From the NCBI GenBank assembly GCA_019787685.1, contig JAHNUO010000004.1, positions 2,046,001 through 2,110,000 on the forward strand: DNA of 64,000 nucleotides, in the 5' to 3' direction. This DNA comes from Chiua virens. Taxonomy: Eukaryota; Basidiomycota; Agaricomycetes; Boletales; Boletaceae. Positions 24,856 to 36,528 of this stretch are shown here, in pieces. The notes under the pieces were generated by a model. That model saw only the letters and a list, made by a program, of their open reading frames with translations. It searched no databases and was not told where the DNA came from. A program made the position numbers and the translations under genes. Numbering within the stretch: position 1 is the stretch's first letter; every line of letters begins with the position of its first letter.

Positions 24856-26638
24856 CTAAGCGGACCAAACCTGCATCGGTATATCTTCGATGTCTCGCTT
24901 CCCCTTCAAGTTGTTCTGCCCATCGTCCCCCTCCACACTCTCCGCCACCTCGCTCTGCATACTATCAGCTGCAAATACCATGGGTCCACCGGGGATGCTG
25001 CGGCTGGATAGCATAGTGAAGCCAAACCCAGTGTCGACACCACCCACATGTCTCCCTTGAACATCGCGTGCATACAATTCCCGCACGCTAATGATGAATC
25101 GAGGGGTTAGAGTGTACACGGGCACAAGTTGCATGATGTTTGATGCTATAAATAGCCAACCGGTGCCCAGGAGGTTTCCAATGTACAGTAGACTGATGAA
25201 GTTCAACAGGAAGATTCTGCGACAAAAAAGTTCAGTTATGTCGTAACTCCATCAGCGACATATAATTTTCAGGAGATGACAGAGGAGTTAGGATGAGGAT
25301 CGGACATACGCTGAGAAGTAGAGCATTCCCTGGTTGACGAGCAGGTTAATGTATCGGCTTGGTCGCCATAGTCTTGTGACGCTGTACATTTGACGTGACT
25401 GCTTCACAAACTTCGCGATGGCGAGACCGCACAACACCACACCAAATACCATTTGTAAAATGGCAGTGACATAAGCCCCAGGGTACGATTTGTTTTCCTC
25501 TGCGCAAAATGAATAATCCAGTACTTGAATGCTGACCCCTGACTGAGTGTTAGTGTGGCATACATTTTTCGAGTCAGTGCCTACATACACGTATTGTTCT
25601 TTGGATTGGTGGCGTGAACAACAACTACCAATATGGAGATGATCTCGACAAAAAACGTGACAAGAAGGACTCCAAGGATTGGTTTTGATTGACTGTACAT
25701 TGCCCATACGCGCAGGATCATGACGACTGTAATCGCCGTTACAAAATTCTTTTGTGGATCAAAGGAACTCGATTACTCACAGTCGGCCGCGCCGATAAAT
25801 GGGACGTATAACCATTCCGAGCTAACGGAAAATAATTTGCCTTCAAGCACTCGTCAGTAGAAAACAGGTGGAATGCTTCAAGCCTGCTCACAGCTGTTTC
25901 ACTAGTATCAGACACACCTCAAATGTGACATAATAGCGAACCAAATACGTACATCTAAAGGAGCACAACGACCCATGGGCACGTACATGAGTTGCTGATA
26001 GCTTGGGAGACGTACATTTGTAGGACCAGGTAGGAAGCTACTCCCCACTATTGACGCGGTCAAAACTTGATCAAATTTATGATTTATTATTCAAACTTAC
26101 TGATGGCGCTGTATCTGGTGCACACTCGAGATCAGCATACAGTAAATGCGTTACAACGGCCATATACTCACATCAAATTATATATGCCACAATAACGGAC
26201 CTGTCCAGGTATTGTAAGAGGACGTCCTTAGTGCCTAGTGAAGTAGAATTTAGGTACATACAACGAGGTACATGGTCGAAACCCAAGACCATCGCTTGTT
26301 CTGCATCCTTGTCAGGAATGTATCAACTCGAGAAACGGCTGTGTACCAACCCAGATGTACTCTATCTTCATCGAGTATCAATCAGCAAAACTTTTCCGCG
26401 CATGACATAGAGTACACAAGTTATACCTCGCTTGGTAAGACGAGAACTTCCAGTGTGGGTTAGTTTGAGTCTTACATTGGAATAGAACATGCATCTTACT
26501 GTAATCATATCCGACAGCAGTTAGAATGGCGACTTTGAAAAGCCTGTGAGACTGAGGAAGACGAGTGCAGACGAACGTACGGGAAAGACAGTTGTTTTGC
26601 TGAATGGCCAAAATGGCCGACTGTAGATCAGAGGACAT
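24856..26638 (-). CDS. DUF6533 domain multi-pass membrane protein, inverted paralogue
   Basis: Paralogue of the gene at 18742-20589 on the opposite strand. First exon MSSDLQSAILAIQQNNCLSR through LFKVAILTAVGYDY, then ILVLPSE, IEYIW, NKRWSWVSTMYLVV, RYCGIYNLM, YSAI and MGSSFLPGPT as short exons; later EWLYVPFIGAAD joined to FVMILRVWAMYSQSKPI and a hydrophobic helix; then ILQMVFGVVLCGLAIAKFV, RYINLLVNQGMLYFSA, and a last exon with VPVYTLTPRFIISVRELYAR, GGVDTGFGF and a charged tail ending VWSA at 24856. It has the same exon pattern as the plus-strand copy, including the 15-bp exon. The segment 25800-26000 is not fully resolved. The pair encloses CYB2 and the hAT-like element, so the block may have arisen by inverted duplication. 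Confidence 0.72.
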
Positions 26639-29478
26639 AGTCTTGATGGGTTCGAAATGAGTGCTGATCGGACTCGGAAGTGCGATAAATAGGAAGATGC
26701 GAAGAGAATGACGGCAGGTATCGGATGCAAGAACGAGAGTAAGCCAAGAAAATGCTGCGTGATAAAAGAGAGACGTGGCAAGATGGGTGCCTATTAGGAG
26801 ACTGTCATGGGTCAATATTTCAATCACAAGTAGCGGCCCGTGGGAAGTATGTAATGGCTGCTTCAAGTTGATGTTTCGAGCTGACATTTGACATTCAATG
26901 ACATTTTGTTTGTTCCACCTTGAAGTTTGCGTCAAGAGCCCCATCAAGACTCGGCCTGTCAATGCCGGTCGGATGCGTTATCCACTTCGCATGAGTGAGT
27001 ATCTTCACCTTGCTAATTACCACTTCCAGGGAAACCCTTCTGGATCCAAGTCTGCAGGAATGCAACAGCCCAACGGGCCCCGGGCCGCTGCACCATAGAT
27101 CGCTTGCTTGTCAGTGTGGTTGTTTATTTATTTCATTTTCACCCGATCTCGTTCTCGACATGTCCGAAGTTCATTCGCTGTTCTTATCCGAGGCTCGGCT
27201 GAATCCGATCAGCGGTTTTCATAACTAGTTGTTCGCCCGCGTGCTACTTTTGAATGGTTGCTGTCACATCTTTATGTACTTACTTTGTACCTGCCCCCGT
27301 GCGGCGCTGGTGACGTGGCACAGGTGCCAGTGTGGCACCTGCTAAAGACAACTATTCCCGGTATTCATATAAAATGAAACTCGTGGCAGCAAGTCTGATG
27401 TATAGGGAGTCTCCTGTGATCGCGGATTCGGACGTGGAAGCCTAAGAAAGGAGTAGCTGACATAATACAATATGACGGTCGACATATTAGTACGTAGTTC
27501 GAATGAGGTAAGTATGTACCTCAACGCCACTGGATGGCATTACTACTAGTAGAACACGGGGCTTGTGCCACATGGACGTGCAGGGGTGGTAACCGCGGTC
27601 GTTGTTGAACGATGATTAAGGTTATGATTGATCCAGCTCAGACATTAGACACAAGCTGGCACTGGCAGAATCCTCAATGGAAACAGTACCCAACAATTGG
27701 CTTCAGGTACGATGGTGCATTGACGAGTCTTGGGCTCTCTCTCTGAACAAACCACAGCCTGATGTGGAGACGCATAACATTGGCGACTCTTGCTCATTTC
27801 CCCATGTACTAACCGACTTATCTCGAAGTGGTGGTTGAAAGCGAGTGTAAATCCGAACTTCCGAAGACATGTGGATGTCTGTCAATTTGAAAAAGTGTGT
27901 AGCCGCTCCGCTCGTCACGCTTCCCCCTAGCGTTGGGCTGGTCTTTCCCGATCCAACGTTGGCTTCGGTGTTCGTGACAACATTGTCAACATCCTCACTG
28001 AGGTACAATTTACCACATATTATACATGATCGAGCGGACGTGATATGTTACATGTGTGATGCTGTCATACGAAAACGTAGTCCAACTTGTCAATGATTAA
28101 TGTTAATGATTCACCAGTGTCAGCAGTAATTGCATATAAAACCATCGCACTTAGCACGAAAATATGATCATGGTCGCTTCAAATAGTCCCTGATTCTCCA
28201 TGGTAATGTCTCAGTGATATATCACTGACCCACACTGTGAAGAGTCTTCGGACCTGCCAGTACACAGCCGCTTTTTTTATTAGCTCATCCATATGTATCA
28301 GTGATGCCATTGATCATCGGGCTGATTCGGAAAGACTCATCCCCGCCTCCGAGTCCCACGTAGTGGGAAGGAGGTTTTGTCTGCAGCATTAATATTCGTC
28401 CAGGCACCTGCAAACGGACCCGTGGGAACTTTTACCCACTCTAGTAGATCCACCGTTCACAACGGGAATGGATGGCGTGTTTGCCAGCTTGTCTTGAAGC
28501 CAATGTGTATGCCGAGCACAACAAGGAATCGTTGTTGCACGTCCATGAATCTGTGGCTAATGGAAAGAGGAAGGCGGTCTCAGACAGTGAGCTGGAGCAG
28601 TCGCATGTCAAAAAGGTGCCAGTGGTCGTTGCGACCGAGGAACATGGGACTGTAGGACACTTTTGAACACTGTCCCGTGGATACGTGTACTTCAGCGCTT
28701 TTTGTCGTTAACTAAGCCATAAAAATTGGACTCAGGAGTCGGGGATTAGTGACTCTGGTGCCGCCAAAAAGTCCACGTAATGGAGTTTCCAAACATCCCG
28801 AACATCCGAACGTCCGAGCAGTCCGAACAGTTCGAAACAGTTCGAAACAGTCCGATCACGCCTGTCACAAGCACACGTGACACAACATCGCGCCCTGCTA
28901 GCCGCCACTGTCCCGCCTCACCCCGCCATTCCCGCTGCGTACTCATTCCATCGCCGCCGTTTCCTCTTCTGGCTTGCCTTCAAGCCATTGTAGCCTGTCA
29001 GCCTCTCGTAATTTCGGTCCTTTTTTCTTGGGAATGTAGGACTTTAGTAATATATTGTGTAAATTGAGCCGAATACAATTCTTCCAGCACACTACCCAAT
29101 ACACTTCACGCTATTTTACGATCATTCATGCTGCTGCAGAATCATGCATCAATGTCAGCTTCCGATCGCACTACAAGATATTGGTCGTCGTATCAATGAA
29201 ATTGCATACGGCGCTTTCGCCATTGTTAGCATGGTCTGCTACAGCCCATGGAAGCACAAATCGTTGTAACACTATAACTCCGGTAGTAAATATTAGTCCT
29301 CAGCGTACCATGGTCCCAGAATAATGTATATATCATGCAGCACAATGAACTAATAGTCTAATGTCCGTGAGGTACAACAAGCAACCACAACCCCACAATA
29401 CTGAATTCTCGGAGCACTAGGGAGGTATCAGGTATTGAACTGCGTTCAAATCCATCGCAGGTGCCGCATCACATCGTC
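26639..29478. other. 2.8-kb gene-poor stretch with short repeats
   Basis: Small frames only (27869-28096, 28472-28666, 29055-29324 and others), none with a domain. At 28790-28860 there are near-tandem CCGAACAGTT / CGAAACAGTT units, about ten bases each, of the kind seen in subterminal parts of DNA transposons, but no inverted ends were found. One exact TTCAAGTTG motif is at 26862-26870, about 220 bp upstream of the DUF6533 gene. Confidence 0.35.
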
Positions 29479-30625
29479 CTAAGCTGCATCACTAACTTTC
29501 GCTTGACTTTGAAGACAAGCAAGTTGCCAGAGATCCTGAATCGATCCCCAATATCGCTTGGGGTCGAGACGCATGTGAGCAACGTGTGCGCTCTCCTCGT
29601 ATAGTTCACATCGTACGGTGAGTCTGGCCATTTTTGCAGCCTCTGCGTGTCTCTGAACTTCTTGCCATGGCACTACCTCATCTTTCTTTGAAAAAACGTA
29701 CAATCGCGGTGTTTGCGAGTTCGTCCAAGGAAGGAAGTGAGGCTGCTGAAGCGTCTTGATGTACTGGACCGCCATCATATCCATTCCCAACACAATTTGC
29801 AGAGTGAGACGGAGCGCATGCAAGAAATAAATGATAGCCAGGGAAATGTAACGCGCGACGGGATTCCGGATAGCGATACTGAAAGCCAATCTAATGGTGC
29901 GGAAGTTGCCGATGGAAGGAGCTGAGTCTATGACGAGTGCGCTGACGAACTGTTTTGAGAAATCCGGTATCGAGGGGTATTTGGATGACAGGAGTCGCCC
30001 GAGGGTAGTTAGCTGTATTCCGCCTCCTGATTTGAAACGTCAGGTGATATTCGGGGGGCTGAGAGACTTGACCTCGTACCGTTCGAGAAAGAATGGACAA
30101 GAATCCGTGGACGAATGCGAGTAGACTCCTGGTTGGCACTGTTGGTAGTGGGAAGGCAACCGAGTCCCTCGAGAGCTTCGACGACAGGGAGGAGTCGGTT
30201 TTTCTATGACAATATGTAAGTAGATGTCGGAAAACCCATTCTTTCCTCACCTTTGCCTTGTCAAAGGTCCAAACGAAGGATGCCCCGCATTTGACGATGA
30301 TCTGGGTAGCAAGTGGGTATAATTCAGCGTATTTCCGGGAATAATGTAGCAGATGGCGTGTTAGAGCTCCCACTAGGAAAACGGTCAGTTTGCTTCGTGG
30401 TCGAAGGGTAAAAAGAGCTTAATCAACGCACTCCAACCAAAGATGAGGATAATGCTGTGAGAAGAAATCGTCATCCGAGACAGTCGCAGACGTTAGACAA
30501 CCCACATACTTTGGTGCGGAATCATTCGAACCCAAGGCTACTCCTGAACCGCTTGTGGGAGTGAGACTGATGTAAATCCCTGGACCTATTGTCACGAAAC
30601 CTGCAGGAGCTTGAGGACGTGGCAT
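29479..30625 (-). CDS. TMEM53/DUF829-family alpha/beta-hydrolase-like protein
   Basis: Five exons join in phase: 30625-30510, 30454-30432 (23 bp), 30372-30251, 30203-30080, 30026-29479, giving 310 aa. Order of motifs: IILIFGWMGALTRHLLHY (the Met of GWMGA is split by an intron), YPLATQIIVKCGASFVW, the nucleophile-elbow-like RILVHSFSNGGG (H-S-F-S-N-G), then VSALVIDSAPSIGNF, a hydrophobic segment (YISLAIIYFLHALRLTLQIV), TPRLYVFSKKDEVVPWQEVQ and the C-terminal ESAHVAHMRLDPKRYWGSI. This is the complete DUF829 layout; the family is conserved in fungi, plants and animals, and members are linked to nuclear or ER membranes. Substrate unknown. The start is the first ATG in frame; the initial Pro/Gly-rich stretch is not a clear signal peptide. 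Confidence 0.88.
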
Positions 30626-30719
30626 TATGGCTAGTCACCTGGAAAGAGAAAACAGTACGCAGCCTAATAGTAAGAATGGTGAGACCGTCGTGTGAAATTT
30701 GGTGACTGCACAACTTGTT

Positions 30720-31459
30720 ATGATACTCTGTCCACGTACTCTGCGACTCTCCCTCTATGGCCGACAGCTCAGCCTGAGATGGGCTCATCGTTCTACCAGT
30801 CTTCCGCAACCACCCCCGATCGTTTCCTTGTCTCCCCAACACCAAAACGAGGCACGCACTTGGTTGACAATCTTCCAGGCAGCGGCGACTGTCCCGAAAC
30901 ACTTGGTTGAACTCTCTTTTTCTCGTAGCTCTGGTCCTGGTGGTCAAGTTGAGTACCCGATCACACCATTAAGAGTTTTTAAACTTGATGCCCTGCTTAG
31001 AATGTCAATAAAGTGTCGACCAAAGTGACCGCTCGATGTCGTGTTGATGCTTCGTGGATACCAGTATGGGCTCAAGAAAATTTAATCCGGACGGTACGTT
31101 CACCTGTACCATCGCTCAACAGACCCTCTGGACCAGTTCTTTTCAGCCATACTATGTGAAATCAACGCATTCTCTCTTGGTGACTTCTAGCGCTTCCCGT
31201 TCTCAAGCATCTAATGTGGATGACGTGCTCGCAAAGGTTTGTTCGACCTAAACGCACCCTTTGGACGCTTTAATTATTTCCCATTCAGCTGCATACCTTG
31301 GTTGCGGGGTCAGCCAAGAGTCTAATCACAAGGTCTCCGACGGAGGAACAGAAAGAGCGCGTAGTCCGCTTCCAAAAGGCTGATGATGCACATAGACGGA
31401 TACAAAAGGATAAACGGAGTGCCGCGAAGAAAAGCAGGTCCAACAAACATTGGGACTGA
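30720..31459 (+). CDS. mitochondrial ICT1/ArfB-type peptidyl-tRNA hydrolase (class I release-factor domain)
   Basis: Releases the nascent chain from stalled mitochondrial ribosomes; homologues can also be large-subunit proteins (mL62). Four exons join in phase: 30720-30947, 31001-31063, 31123-31236, 31289-31459, giving 191 aa. The N terminus is Arg/Ser/Leu-rich without acidic residues (MILCPRTLRLSLYGRQLSLR), typical of a mitochondrial presequence. The domain holds ELSFSRSSGPGGQ with the catalytic GGQ, NVNKVSTKVTARCRVDASWIP, SRSQASNVDDVLAKLH and a basic C-terminal tail (DAHRRIQKDKRSAAKKSRS) that would enter the mRNA channel. An intron sits directly after the GGQ codons. An alternative donor at 31094 would leave a 29-bp intron and was judged unlikely. 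It is divergently placed to the DUF829 gene, with 94 bp between their start codons. Confidence 0.9.
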
Positions 31460-31914
31460 TCTCGGACTTCCTTGTGTTGCCCCCCAATAGTCTTCCTCGG
31501 AATTCCAACCACTAGATCCAAACCAAGGTCGGACAATACAACGCCTTCGGACTGCGTGGGGGGAGAACAATCATTTCCCCTCCTTTTCCTTGTTTCAACT
31601 TTCACATCCTCGCGGATTGCTCCCGTTATAAGGGCTCCTATCCCTCGTGAATGCGTCATAACCTGTCGGAAATGCAGGGAGGGCGTCACGCGAAAATACC
31701 TTGCTCTACTTCGGAGATGGATCACAAACATCCCTCTCGATGTAGAGACACTGTCTTAGCTTACAATAAACTGTGCTGGCAGTGAACAGCACGCATAAAA
31801 TTGCACGTGAAGACAGTCTACCATCCACTTTCGGAAGAGATCATACTTGGGCCAGTTTCGAATGCCGGACGTCAAGAAAGGCCCCTAATTCTGGAACACT
31901 TACTTACTACCATC
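31460..31914. other. intergenic, probable aquaporin promoter
   Basis: No gene. A frame open upstream of the aquaporin ATG (from 31801) starts with TTG and adds residues without membrane character, so it was not used. Confidence 0.5.
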
Positions 31915-33036
31915 ATGACCTCACATGAGACCACACTCTCCTACTGGAGCTCACAGCGTCTCTTCCAGTCACTTTTCGTAGATGCCAAGGCCGCCTGTGT
32001 CGAGTTTGTGGGGACCACCTTTTTCCTACTTCTTGGTCTGGGTGGAATTCAAGCGGCAAACGGCGAGGCACTTGAAAATGGATCTGTCGTAGAGCGTAAT
32101 CTCTACATCGCAACGTCCATGGGTTTCAGTCTCCTCGTCAGTGCTTGGTTGTTCTACCGTGTAACGGGTGGGCTATTTAACCCGGATATTACGCTGGCGC
32201 TTTTTCTCGTTGGAGTTGTTGGTCCCGTCCGATTCGTCTTGTTCTGCATCGCGCAGATGGTGGGGGCGATCGTTGCATCCGCCATTGTACATGGATTGAC
32301 CCCTGGACCACTCACCGTCAAGTGAGAGTGCAAACATTTCCCAAACGAGCATAGCTGACACATTCGTGTTCATCTAGCACGGTCCTGCAGCCGGGAGTCA
32401 ATTCTGCGCAGGGTGTGTTCATAGAGATGTTTACCACGGCTGCATTGGTCGTCGCCGTGCTCATGCTGGCTGCCGAGAAACATTCCGCCACCCCATTCGC
32501 TCCTGTGAGTTTTATGTGTTTGTCCGGGCTCCAAGTGGCTGACGATTTATGACATAGGTTGGTATCGGGCTGACGTTGTTTGTTGGACATCTGTGAGTCA
32601 ACAACATTGGTATGATCACAGAGATACGAGGCGTTCATCTTCCATATCAGGTTCGCGCTTTTCTACACTGACGCGAGCATGAACACCGCTCGTTCATTTG
32701 GTCCCGCGGTGGTCACCAGTTTCGATTTTCCGGGACACTCTCATCACTGGGTGGTATGTCTTGTCATCATCTTTTTAGTCATTTTCTGACCTTAATCCGG
32801 TTCTAAGTATTGGGTAGGTCCGTTCTTGGGCGCGCTGCTTGGGGCGGCCATGTACACATCGCTTAAGTGGTTAGTCGCATGCTGATTGTATTTCTGATGA
32901 TGACATCTTATAACCCTGCAGGATCAACTACCTGGAATTAAACCCTGCGCAGGCGTCCACCAGAACGGAGGATTCCCCTCCCGCGCCGAAGATATTCGGA
33001 ACACGGAGAACTGTGGAGGACGGCGGAGTCGCTTGA
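31915..33036 (+). CDS. aquaporin (MIP family) with NPD and NTA pore motifs
   Basis: Water or small-solute channel of the plasma membrane or vacuole. Six exons join in phase: 31915-32321, 32378-32504, 32558-32592, 32651-32753, 32808-32869, 32922-33036, giving 282 aa. Six helices: CVEFVGTTFFLLLGLGGIQA, ATSMGFSLLVSAWLFY, first half-helix GGLFNPDITLAL (NPD instead of NPA), FVLFCIAQMVGAIVASAIV, GVFIEMFTTAALVVAVLML, VGIGLTLFVGHLFALFY, second half-helix MNTARSFGPAVV (NTA where NPA is usual), HWVYWVGPFLGALLGAAMY. Divergent NPA boxes are common in fungal aquaporins, so this is unusual only against the textbook form. The exon-4 donor was placed at GTATGT because it restores HWVYWVGP. The C-terminal tail is short and charged. 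Confidence 0.9.
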
Positions 33037-34257
33037 AGTAGATCCACTGCGTCGACAAAGTATAGAGTTATTGCTAGTCAGGCTGCTTTCCGGATCCTGT
33101 ATTCCGGAACATAGATAAGCGCCAGTGTCAGACAGTACTGTCATATAACCCTCTAAAATTCTGGCTTGGAGTATGCTGATTATCAAGCCTGAGCAGATCC
33201 GTCAGAAGCTGCGTTTCACTCACTATATGCTGTGACATCGTCTTAGTCTGACGAGAAATAACTCCGTGTGTTAATGCGTAATCAAGTATCGTTTGCCTGA
33301 CCTACGATGACCTACGACGATGTGCCACGATCCATTATCGTTAGAGGCCAATTTATGCCCACAAATCGTGGCGACCACCAATTCGTTTCCCGCGGTTAGG
33401 CCAATTCGCACACGCCGTCAGAACTTAGAAGACTGTTTCTCTCCTCCATCATCGAGTCCAAGTCACGTTACTGATCGACTTGCAAGAGTCTCGAAGTTGC
33501 ATCCACCGAATCATGTTTCGCTTTAGCAAGTATGGTCGGCATCCCACTGACAACTAATTTGATATTTCTGGTAAAGGTCTGGAGGATAACAAAAGTTCAG
33601 GACTGCCACTGCCTCCGCTGTGAGCACAACGTCTCAGACCACTGGCACTTACTAAACAGCATCAGCTGACTGCTCTGTCAATAGAGGAAAGAGAGAAGGT
33701 TTACACAGCGCAGAACCAGGCATCAATACCTGGCGTGCCTTACACTCGATAACAGTGCTGTGTCGATGAATGGTGAAAACTTGAAATCTCGTCAATGAAC
33801 ATGTCAATGTCACCAGTCTCCACCCGATCAATTCACTTCTAGCCTGCCAACGTGTTGATGAAATCAGATCAACTTTCCTCGATTAAGCGATAACCCGAGC
33901 ACTCCAGAATAGGTATGTACGAGACAACCGTCGGTATGTGTCATGGAAGCCGTCGGTTCATGTGAACGGGATCAAATGATGACAGGCAGGCTTCTACATA
34001 GTCGGGACCATTTGTCAGTGCCTACGATTTGTGTTGTCGCGTCGCTGATCCGTTGCCAACCAACTCAATACCTTTCTGTATGGTCTCGTCACATACCAGT
34101 TCGCGGTGTATTATTGGATAAGTAAGTACATTCCATCGGGCGAATTCGAGTTCACGAATATTCATTCCTCGGTCTAGAATTCAATGATGGTGCAATCTTG
34201 AGGCCGCCGGATCCCGATTCACGAGCACACAGCCATGATGAAGGAGAGATTATAGGC
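33037..34257. other. spacer, nothing supported
   Basis: Short frames only; no domain, repeat or RNA gene recognised. Confidence 0.4.
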
Positions 34258-34520
34258 ATCTGATGCTCTTCCTGTTCGTTCTGGACACGTTCCATAGTAT
34301 CTTGTGAGTGGCAGCGATCCGTCATTTTGGAAATGGCTCAACTGTTCTACAGGGCCATCCATCTGCTGTCGTATTATATGTAAGTAACTTGGTTTTATTT
34401 TATTTTAACCTTTTCACGGTTCACTTCATTTCAGAGTGACAAAGTATGGTGATTTTGGAGTTTTCGCACATAAGTACCCACTGTACCCTTTTGATCGAAT
34501 TGTAGCAGCTTTAAAGGGGG
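34258..34520 (+). pseudogene. possible DUF6534-like membrane protein fragment
   Basis: Two pieces separated by a GTAAGT...TTTCAG intron (34380-34435): a segment reading LFVLDTFHSIL, and after the intron VTKYGDFGVFAHKYPLYPFD. The pattern D-T-F/V-H ... V-T-x-Y-G-D-x is characteristic of basidiomycete DUF6534 proteins. A stop codon and missing upstream and downstream helices make this a remnant at best. The identification is from memory and tentative. Confidence 0.3.
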
Positions 34521-35121
34521 CGTATGACCATACGAATCCACCTCCCTGGGCACTGCACTTGCAGCCTTGGCATCCTAGCTATTGTTGGGGTACAGGCAAA
34601 TACATATAAACGTTGGTCGACACGTTCGCTTCCGCGCCAAGGACCATAGAACTAAAGACTTCGGAGGGATCTCCGATCACTCGGCTGACGAACATGGGGA
34701 ATCCAAAGTCGTCCGACCAACGGTCTAAGATTGCCTCTGGGGTGGGGGCTCGCGATACACTTGTTGCACAAAACGATATTTTTGTCGAATTTCTTCCTAA
34801 TTTTGCATTCGGGTCATATATGATGCGGAATAATTCTGTCAGATCGGTCTGTGACGCATGATAGACGAATCAATCGAACTGGTACAGTATACCTGGGAGG
34901 CAATTCTGGTTCTATTTGCAAGTACACATGTTGAGGTTCCGTTGGCAATCATGACTGTGTCTGGTCAAGTTGCCGAGAAAGCTGAAGCACAAATAGTATG
35001 TTATGTGGGTCGTCACGCGTCACGCGTTGGTTGCTACGATGGAACAAGATCTGACAGATCGAATTTCACTGACGGCAGTGCATCAGCCACTTCTAATTTT
35101 TCATAAGCTCCAAATCCACCA
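34521..35121. other. spacer, nothing supported
   Basis: Frames at 34613-34861 and 34858-35106 (+) lack domains and splice support. The end is probably 3' untranslated sequence of the hydrolase ending at 35122. Confidence 0.4.
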
Positions 35122-36026
35122 TTATTGCATCTCTGTGTCTAATCCCCCTACGCTCTTCAATGCCTCCTCCACGATCACTTCAGGAAACTCGCACTGAATC
35201 CAGTGCCCCGCACCTGGAACCACGACAGCTCGAATATGGGGGAATGGATGAAGGTTTTCGACTCGGCAAAACTGACTGATCGCTGGATCTGCGGCCAAAA
35301 TCGTAATCTTCCACTTGTCAGGGACCGCAATGATGTTATCCAACAGTTCTGGTGGTTCCTGCTGTTGGGTGAAAACAAGATTGAACTCAACAACATCCTA
35401 TAATGCACTAGCAAGGGCGACAATTTGAGAACATAATCACTTACATTCATGATACTACGAATGCCCTCGATCGAACAGAGGCGTGTCGCCAGCTCCCTAT
35501 AGATGGCGTCTTGGGGAGTCCACAGTGGATTTTCAGCTGCGTGAACCTCCGGGGGTTTCACGCTGAGATAAGATTCCATGATTATACGTCTGAAGGAGTC
35601 AAGTTCATCGTCTGGAATTCGTTGCGTAAGAGGATCGATGAGGAGTACCGCTGTCGGGTGTGATCGGGGAAGATGTGAAAACAGTGATAGAGCAACTACT
35701 ACACCAAACGAATGACCAATGATCAAGGAATAATTCCTTGCCTCGAGGTAAGGACGGAGGTCCTCCACGACGGAAGTAAGGCCATAGTCGCTTGATACTC
35801 TCAATCCGTGACCGATCAAATCGGGAGCGGTCACAAAGTAGCCTGGTGCGGTCGAACGTTATCGAGCTTGAAAACGCAATACGATGACAGAAATTTTACC
35901 TTTGGCAGCCAAGGAGCACCCAACTCTGTACCACGTATGGGAGGAGGATGTTAATCCATGGAGGAGAAGTGCGTGTTTGGTAGCAGAGGGTGAACCCCAG
36001 GTCGTCGCGGACGGAACACTCGTCAT
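35122..36026 (-). CDS. alpha/beta-hydrolase, copy 1
   Basis: Small soluble alpha/beta-hydrolase-fold enzyme (esterase/epoxide-hydrolase-like), substrate unknown. Three exons join in phase: 36026-35900, 35842-35445, 35361-35122, giving 254 aa. Oxyanion motif ALLLHGLTSSSHTWYRVG, strand GYFVTAPDLIGHGLRVSSDY, nucleophile elbow LIIGHSFGVVVALSLF (G-H-S-F-G), acid region WKITILAADPA, catalytic His in VVPGAGHWIQCEFPEV. No signal peptide. Compared with its head-to-head partner (same exon positions, same length, near-identical N terminus) the elbow is GHSFGVV rather than GHSLGGL, so substrate range may differ. The start is the ATG shared by both copies. Confidence 0.88.
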
Positions 36027-36528
36027 TATGGTACGGAGTGAAGAGGGAAAACGTTTCATTTGCCTGTTACTATAACATAGCCTGTCTCAGAGTGGCGTGT
36101 CATCCCGTCGGATTCGAAAGGGTGGGCGCATCATAGTGTTCCGAGCTTGTCACAGCAATCTAGGGAGTGGCGAACTAGAAGGCGTAGTAGCGCGCGTGCA
36201 ATGAAGTATCGCTTACATAAATAGTCTGGTACGACTCGTCACCAGACCGCGTCGGCCTACATAAAAGTTCCCTTACGGTCCCTGTGTGCAACATGATCAA
36301 TCCACTTCCGCTTTTACTACCGTACTGCCCTTCGGAAACCTTAGCGATCATCTGAATCAAACTTTACCTGTTTGTAGTCAGGATGAATCGGAGCAATTTT
36401 GTGCATTTCAAGGTAAGCCGACGAACTTTAAGTCTGTAACAAGACTTGCCAGCAGACGGGGTCCAGCACTCAATAAGTATAAAAGATCCCAAAAATGAAT
36501 GGAGCATTTACCCTCACATCTTAATATA
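36027..36528. promoter_or_regulatory. shared divergent intergenic region of the hydrolase pair
   Basis: Both hydrolase genes start outward from this 502-bp spacer. A good TATA box, TATAAAAG at 36478-36485, lies about 45 bp upstream of the plus-strand ATG. On the minus side only a weak TTATAGTA-like stretch is seen near 36070. Because the two genes are inverted duplicates, the duplication centre lies in this spacer. Confidence 0.55.

Noticed and set aside
28680..29050. possible small DNA transposon around the CGAACAGTT-type short repeats
   Set aside because: No inverted ends or target duplication could be found, so only the repeat itself is recorded.
31801..31914. N-terminal extension of the aquaporin starting at a TTG
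   Set aside because: No ATG, and the added residues are not part of the family. The ATG at 31915 gives a normal aquaporin N terminus.
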